Origin: Renibacterium sp.
GTDB taxonomy: Bacteria; Actinomycetota; Actinomycetes; Actinomycetales; Micrococcaceae
NCBI GenBank assembly: GCA_017419405.1
Contig: JAFOLH010000005.1
Coordinates: 248,001-312,000, forward strand
Reading direction: 5' to 3'
DNA length: 64,000 nucleotides
How positions within the stretch are numbered: position 1 is the stretch's first letter; each line of letters begins with the position of its first letter. Position numbers and translations under genes: made by a program. Shown piece by piece: positions 61,140 through 64,000 of this stretch. The notes below the pieces were generated by a model that was not told the origin of the DNA, made no database searches, and worked only from the letters and a program-made list of their open reading frames with translations.

Positions 61140-61931
61140 TTAGCAACCGAGCATTTGCCACGCTTGGTACTCGACTGATTTGGTATTGGTAATCGGCTGC
61201 GAGCAGGAGATGGTGCCGGTGGAGGTCGGTGTAAAGCTGACGATGTTGTAGGTCTCGGATGAGTTCACGAGTCCGTAGTCGGGCCGGCTGGATACAATTG
61301 TCCGACCTACCGATCCGTCTGCTCCGGAGCGGTATCCGGAGCCGCCTCTTTCGGCCTGAGACGGCGCCGGGGCTCCTGAGCGGAAGCCCGAACCACTGTC
61401 GTTTCCTGATCCGGCAGTTGATCCGTTTCCGTTTCGGAATCCTCCGCCCGATCCGTTTCCGTCTCGGAATCCTGATCCGTTCCCTGATCCAGTGCTGCAG
61501 GTGCCGGTGGCTTTGTAGGTTCCGGTGTACACGCCGTAGGTGCCCGGTTGGTTGAAGTTCCAGGTGGTGGTAGTGGAGGTGCTGTCGGTGCTGGCCTTCG
61601 TTTGCACGGTGGAGTAGCCGAAATTCGTTTTGACGCTGGCTGAGAATTTCACAAAGACACCGGCTTCTAAGGAAGCGCTGATTTCCGTTCCCATGGAGTT
61701 GGTGATTTTGCTTTCCACGGTGTTTGTCCGGGTCAGGTTGATGGTCTGGGCCCCGGTTGTTCCAGGAGCGATGGTGATCCTGGTAAACCCAGTGATAACG
61801 GGGTCGAAGGTGTCTATCTTCACATTGTTGCAGTTGGGGTTTTCCGCTGCTTGGGCGGTTGTGGTGCTGGCGAGGCTTGCGACCGCCAATGCGACGGTAG
61901 CCACAACTCCATAGGCGATGAATCGTTTCAT
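61140..61931 (-). CDS. Secreted protein with aerolysin/ETX-MTX2-like beta-strand pattern
   Basis: The 263-residue protein has a signal peptide (about 1-29, AQA-AE). Residues about 55-145 form long alternating Ser/Thr-rich strands (TNTVESKITNSMGTEIS, then FSASVKTNFGYSTVQ) like the membrane-insertion and neighbouring strands of aerolysin-type toxins. A Gly/Ser/Asn/Arg-rich low-complexity insert (about 148-215) precedes a Cys-containing C-terminal strand region. Five or so Cys may form disulfides. I do not recognise a named family, so pore formation is inference from pattern only. AAAGGA precedes the ATG by nine bases. Confidence 0.6.
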   Translation of the reverse strand: MKRFIAYGVVATVALAVASLASTTTAQAAENPNCNNVKIDTFDPVITGFTRITIAPGTTGAQTINLTRTNTVESKITNSMGTEISASLEAGVFVKFSASVKTNFGYSTVQTKASTDSTSTTTTWNFNQPGTYGVYTGTYKATGTCSTGSGNGSGFRDGNGSGGGFRNGNGSTAGSGNDSGSGFRSGAPAPSQAERGGSGYRSGADGSVGRTIVSSRPDYGLVNSSETYNIVSFTPTSTGTISCSQPITNTKSVEYQAWQMLGC

Positions 61932-62443
61932 AGAGGTAGTCCTTTAGTCATGGTGGTTTCTTGATTGATTCGCGGTGTCTTTTTTTGCAGCCCATTCGCT
62001 GCTGAATGCCGCAACTTCCGCCAATTGACGTGAGTCCGATGACTGCAGGAAGCTGCGGCCAGATAGGTCATTCGGTCGTCTTCGCTAGTTCTCCCACCCC
62101 CCGACAAATGAGAACCCATATGCCCGAGAAAAACTTGAGCACGCGTTCAAGTTTTACCGGAATAGCTGATTTTCAGCAAATCCGCGAACAGATTTTATGG
62201 TCTGTTCGCGGATTTTTGGATTCGGCGGGCGAGTATTTACGGCGAATCAGTGCGGAGTCTGGCGATGCTTTTAGTCTCATTTGATTCGGGCGATAGTGCC
62301 GCAGCGCAGCATCATTCGGCAATGTTGTGGCAGGCAGTCCACGCCGGGTGGGTTGATGCATGGTTGCCAATTGGCCAGTGGTCGGATTCACTAGCGGATA
62401 ATAATCAGGATTCGGGAAAAGCCGAGAAGGCGGGTGATCAATC
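61932..62443. other. AT-richer intergenic region with stacked hairpins
   Basis: No convincing gene is seen in these 512 bp. The region is clearly less GC-rich than its neighbours. It holds three consecutive hairpins (62130-62155, 62165-62177, 62178-62215) and, near the right end, GATAAT-like -10 sequence for the following small membrane-protein gene. Confidence 0.6.
62130..62217 (+). ncRNA. Possible small RNA 3' end: three stacked hairpins ending in a T run
   Basis: AAAACTTGA/TCAAGTTTT (62130-62138, 62147-62155), GCTGA/TCAGC (62165-62169, 62173-62177) and a perfect 15-bp stem AAATCCGCGAACAGA (62178-62192 with 62201-62215) are followed by TTTTT. The last is a textbook intrinsic terminator on the plus strand, yet no plus-strand gene precedes it. 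A small RNA is the likely source; its 5' end is not evident. Confidence 0.4.
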
Positions 62444-62704
62444 ATGGTGTCGGTGGAAAACGAAGCGAGGCTGCCTGAAAGGCTGTCCTTTGTCGCAGTG
62501 CTGGCGGTGTTGCTCGCCATCATCCTGCCGCCCATCGGGCTAGTGCTCGGGCTCGCGCTCCGGTACGACTATCGGGAACGGCCGCGCAATCGACGGGTCG
62601 CCACGGGCGCGGTTTGGTTGGCCGTTGTGCTCATTGCGCTGGGCCTCGCCGCAGCTCTGCTTGCTCCGATCATGTCTTTGAGCGTGCCTATGGGTGTCCG
62701 CTGA
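62444..62704 (+). CDS. Small two-helix membrane protein
   Basis: The 86-residue protein has two hydrophobic helices (about 15-38 and 53-75) separated by a basic loop (RYDYRERPRNRR). GGCGGGTGA precedes the ATG. It resembles DUF4190-like small membrane proteins of actinobacteria, whose function is unknown. It is followed by an iron-regulated gene with its own promoter region. Confidence 0.7.
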   Translation: MVSVENEARLPERLSFVAVLAVLLAIILPPIGLVLGLALRYDYRERPRNRRVATGAVWLAVVLIALGLAAALLAPIMSLSVPMGVR

Positions 62705-62803
62705 TCCGGGACGCTGCCGGAGGCGATGGCAGCAGCATCGCCGGCCCTGATCTGCGCCGGCTCGGAGTCCATATTTGTAGCATGGCTTGTTTTCAGTCAA
62801 TTC

Positions 62804-62822
62804 TAAGGATAGCCTTATCTAA
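62804..62822. promoter_or_regulatory. IdeR/DtxR-type iron box
   Basis: TAAGGATAGCCTTATCTAA agrees with the 19-bp IdeR consensus TWAGGTWAGSCTWACCTWA at 17 positions. It lies 113 bp upstream of an Fe(III)-binding protein gene, so iron-dependent repression of that gene is expected. Confidence 0.75.
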
Positions 62823-62934
62823 CAAGGCGATGGGGGCGTCCTTGGATCTGGCGTTGCTTTCCGGAAGCGAGGCAGATTGCGCTCCACCATGGCCGACGTC
62901 GTTGTCGAACTTGAACCAGGTGGAGGAACCTCCT

Positions 62935-63993
62935 ATGCGAATTGCTTTTCGTCCGGCCCCGGTGCTGGCGGCCGCGCTGCTGGCCTTGAGCCTCGCCGCT
63001 TGCGGGTCCAATGCGACCCCCGCGGCCAGCCCCTCAGGATCTACTGAATCCGACAACGGCCCGTTGGTCGTATATTCGGGTCGTGACGAAAAGCTGGTCG
63101 GTCCGTTGATCGCCCAATTCGAGAAGGACACCGGGATCAAAACCGAGGTGCGTTACGCCGGAAGCGCCGCCCAAGCGCAGCTGTTGCTCACCGAACGGGA
63201 CAACTCGCCGGCCCAAGTGTTCCTTTCCCAGGAATCGGGTGCCCTGGGCCTGCTGGCTCAGGCGGGCTTGTTGGGCGGATTGTCGGAACCTGCCCTCGCC
63301 AAGGTCCCGGAGGCGTACCGGGCAGCGGACAAGACCTGGGTCGGCCTGACCGGGCGCGCCCGGGTGGTGGCTTACGATTCCAGCCAGGTCTCCGTCGGTG
63401 AGGTGCCGGACACGGCAGCCGCGATGATCGACCCGAAGTGGAAAGGCCAGATCGGGGTCACCCCCGGAAACGCCTCCTTCATCGCGTTCGTCACTGCCAT
63501 GCGCCTGACCGACGGTGAAGCGAAGACCGCGCAGTGGTTGAAGGCGCTGGCCGACAATGGCGTCAAAAGCTACGAAAAGAACAGCGGGATCCTCCAAGCG
63601 GTCGAAAGCGGCGAGATCAAACTGGGGCTGACCAATCATTACTACTGGTTCTCGGCGGCAGCAGAACAGGGTGCGGACAATATGCGGGCCAAGATCAAGT
63701 ACGGTGCGCCCGGCGACGTAGCTGCCCTGGTCAACGTCACCGGCGTCGGCCTGCTGAAGAAAGCTGCGCAGAACCCCAACGCACAAGCTTTTGTCGACTA
63801 CTTGCTTTCCGAGGCCGGGCAGAAATACTTCGTCGAGAAGCAATTCGAGTACCCTTTGGTCCCGGGCGTGGCCGGCCCGCAGGGCGTGCCGGAACTGGCG
63901 TCGTTGCAGGGTCCGAAGATCGACCTGTCTGATCTGGACTCCGTCGAGCAAAGCGCCAAGCTCATCGACGAAGCCGGAATTTCAGTCGGCTGA
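62935..63993 (+). CDS. Fe(III) ABC transporter substrate-binding lipoprotein (FbpA/AfuA-like)
   Basis: From ATG 62935, seven bases after GGAGGA, the protein has 352 residues with a lipobox LAAC (Cys22) and a ferric-binding-protein domain starting LVVYSGRDEKLVGPLI. The Tyr pair in LTNHYYWFS is the usual iron-binding Tyr-Tyr of FbpA proteins. It would bind free ferric iron outside the cell for an ABC importer whose permease and ATPase genes probably follow beyond the window. The IdeR box upstream supports iron control. Confidence 0.93.
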   Translation: MRIAFRPAPVLAAALLALSLAACGSNATPAASPSGSTESDNGPLVVYSGRDEKLVGPLIAQFEKDTGIKTEVRYAGSAAQAQLLLTERDNSPAQVFLSQESGALGLLAQAGLLGGLSEPALAKVPEAYRAADKTWVGLTGRARVVAYDSSQVSVGEVPDTAAAMIDPKWKGQIGVTPGNASFIAFVTAMRLTDGEAKTAQWLKALADNGVKSYEKNSGILQAVESGEIKLGLTNHYYWFSAAAEQGADNMRAKIKYGAPGDVAALVNVTGVGLLKKAAQNPNAQAFVDYLLSEAGQKYFVEKQFEYPLVPGVAGPQGVPELASLQGPKIDLSDLDSVEQSAKLIDEAGISVG

Positions 63994-64000
63994 CCGTGAC

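Noticed and set aside
62006-62284. 92-codon plus-strand frame across the orphan terminator
   Set aside because: It runs through a perfect terminator hairpin, has no ribosome site and no sensible protein features.

Overview
The window is a high-GC chromosomal segment of an actinobacterium, most like a Micrococcales (Arthrobacter/Micrococcaceae-type) soil or surface bacterium. The pointers are the GC-rich codon use, lipobox and Tat exports, frequent leaderless genes (TAnnnT 6-8 nt before ATG), a Glu-Asp-Phe tRNA cluster, an IdeR-type iron box, and many secreted glycan- and protein-degrading enzymes. I see no insertion sequence, prophage, integrase or CRISPR array.

Layout. 1-5.4 kb: end of a secreted sedolisin (S53) protease, then a Gfo/Idh/MocA oxidoreductase divergent from a sugar ABC transporter. 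5.4-9.4 kb: an AurF-type diiron oxygenase coupled to a ferredoxin/flavin reductase fusion, then a DUF4436-like membrane protein with ogt. 9.7-17.4 kb: a BCCT transporter, a lipoprotein, an SDR, a GH35 beta-galactosidase and a ProP-type MFS carrier. 17.7-23.6 kb: the complete fructose PTS operon fruR-fruK-fruA-ptsI-ptsH. 23.7-29 kb: GH46 chitosanase, WYL regulator, CDF metal exporter, an esterase and a secreted pyroglutamyl-peptidase homologue. 29-32 kb: a membrane-associated protein of unknown function followed by pxpABC (5-oxoprolinase). 32-44 kb: exported metallo-hydrolase, DUF445, GDPD, polyol dehydrogenase with a LacI regulator, GH15 trehalase-like enzyme, small regulators and transferases.

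44.2-50.9 kb is the most unusual part. A 1739-residue secreted protein carries about 15 chaplin-like P-x-x-x-SGN-A-[IV]-S motifs, a second tandem array of hydrophobic G/L/P units, a Pro/Gly/Asn spacer and a C-terminal LASTG sorting signal of the class E sortase type. Next to it lies a second secreted protein with related LPVVG segments and an internal LPRTG. A perfect 36-bp palindrome sits upstream of the pair.

51-64 kb: DinB protein, a trypsin-fold protein lacking its catalytic triad, purine permease, CopC, USP, a RipA-like NlpC/P60 hydrolase, a minimal zinc peptidase, three tRNAs, a stand-alone CapD-like protein, a secreted protein that looks like an aerolysin-type pore former, and an iron-regulated Fe(III)-binding lipoprotein running to the window end.

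How the parts may work together. Secreted chitosanase, S53 protease and pyroglutamyl-peptidase-like protein would release sugars and 5-oxoproline outside the cell. The ABC and PTS systems and PxpABC would use such products. A nearly identical 16-bp operator-like sequence lies upstream of both the ABC and PTS sugar loci. Four copies of a four-armed palindromic repeat (TCCCA/TGGGA arms) are scattered between genes at 3' ends.
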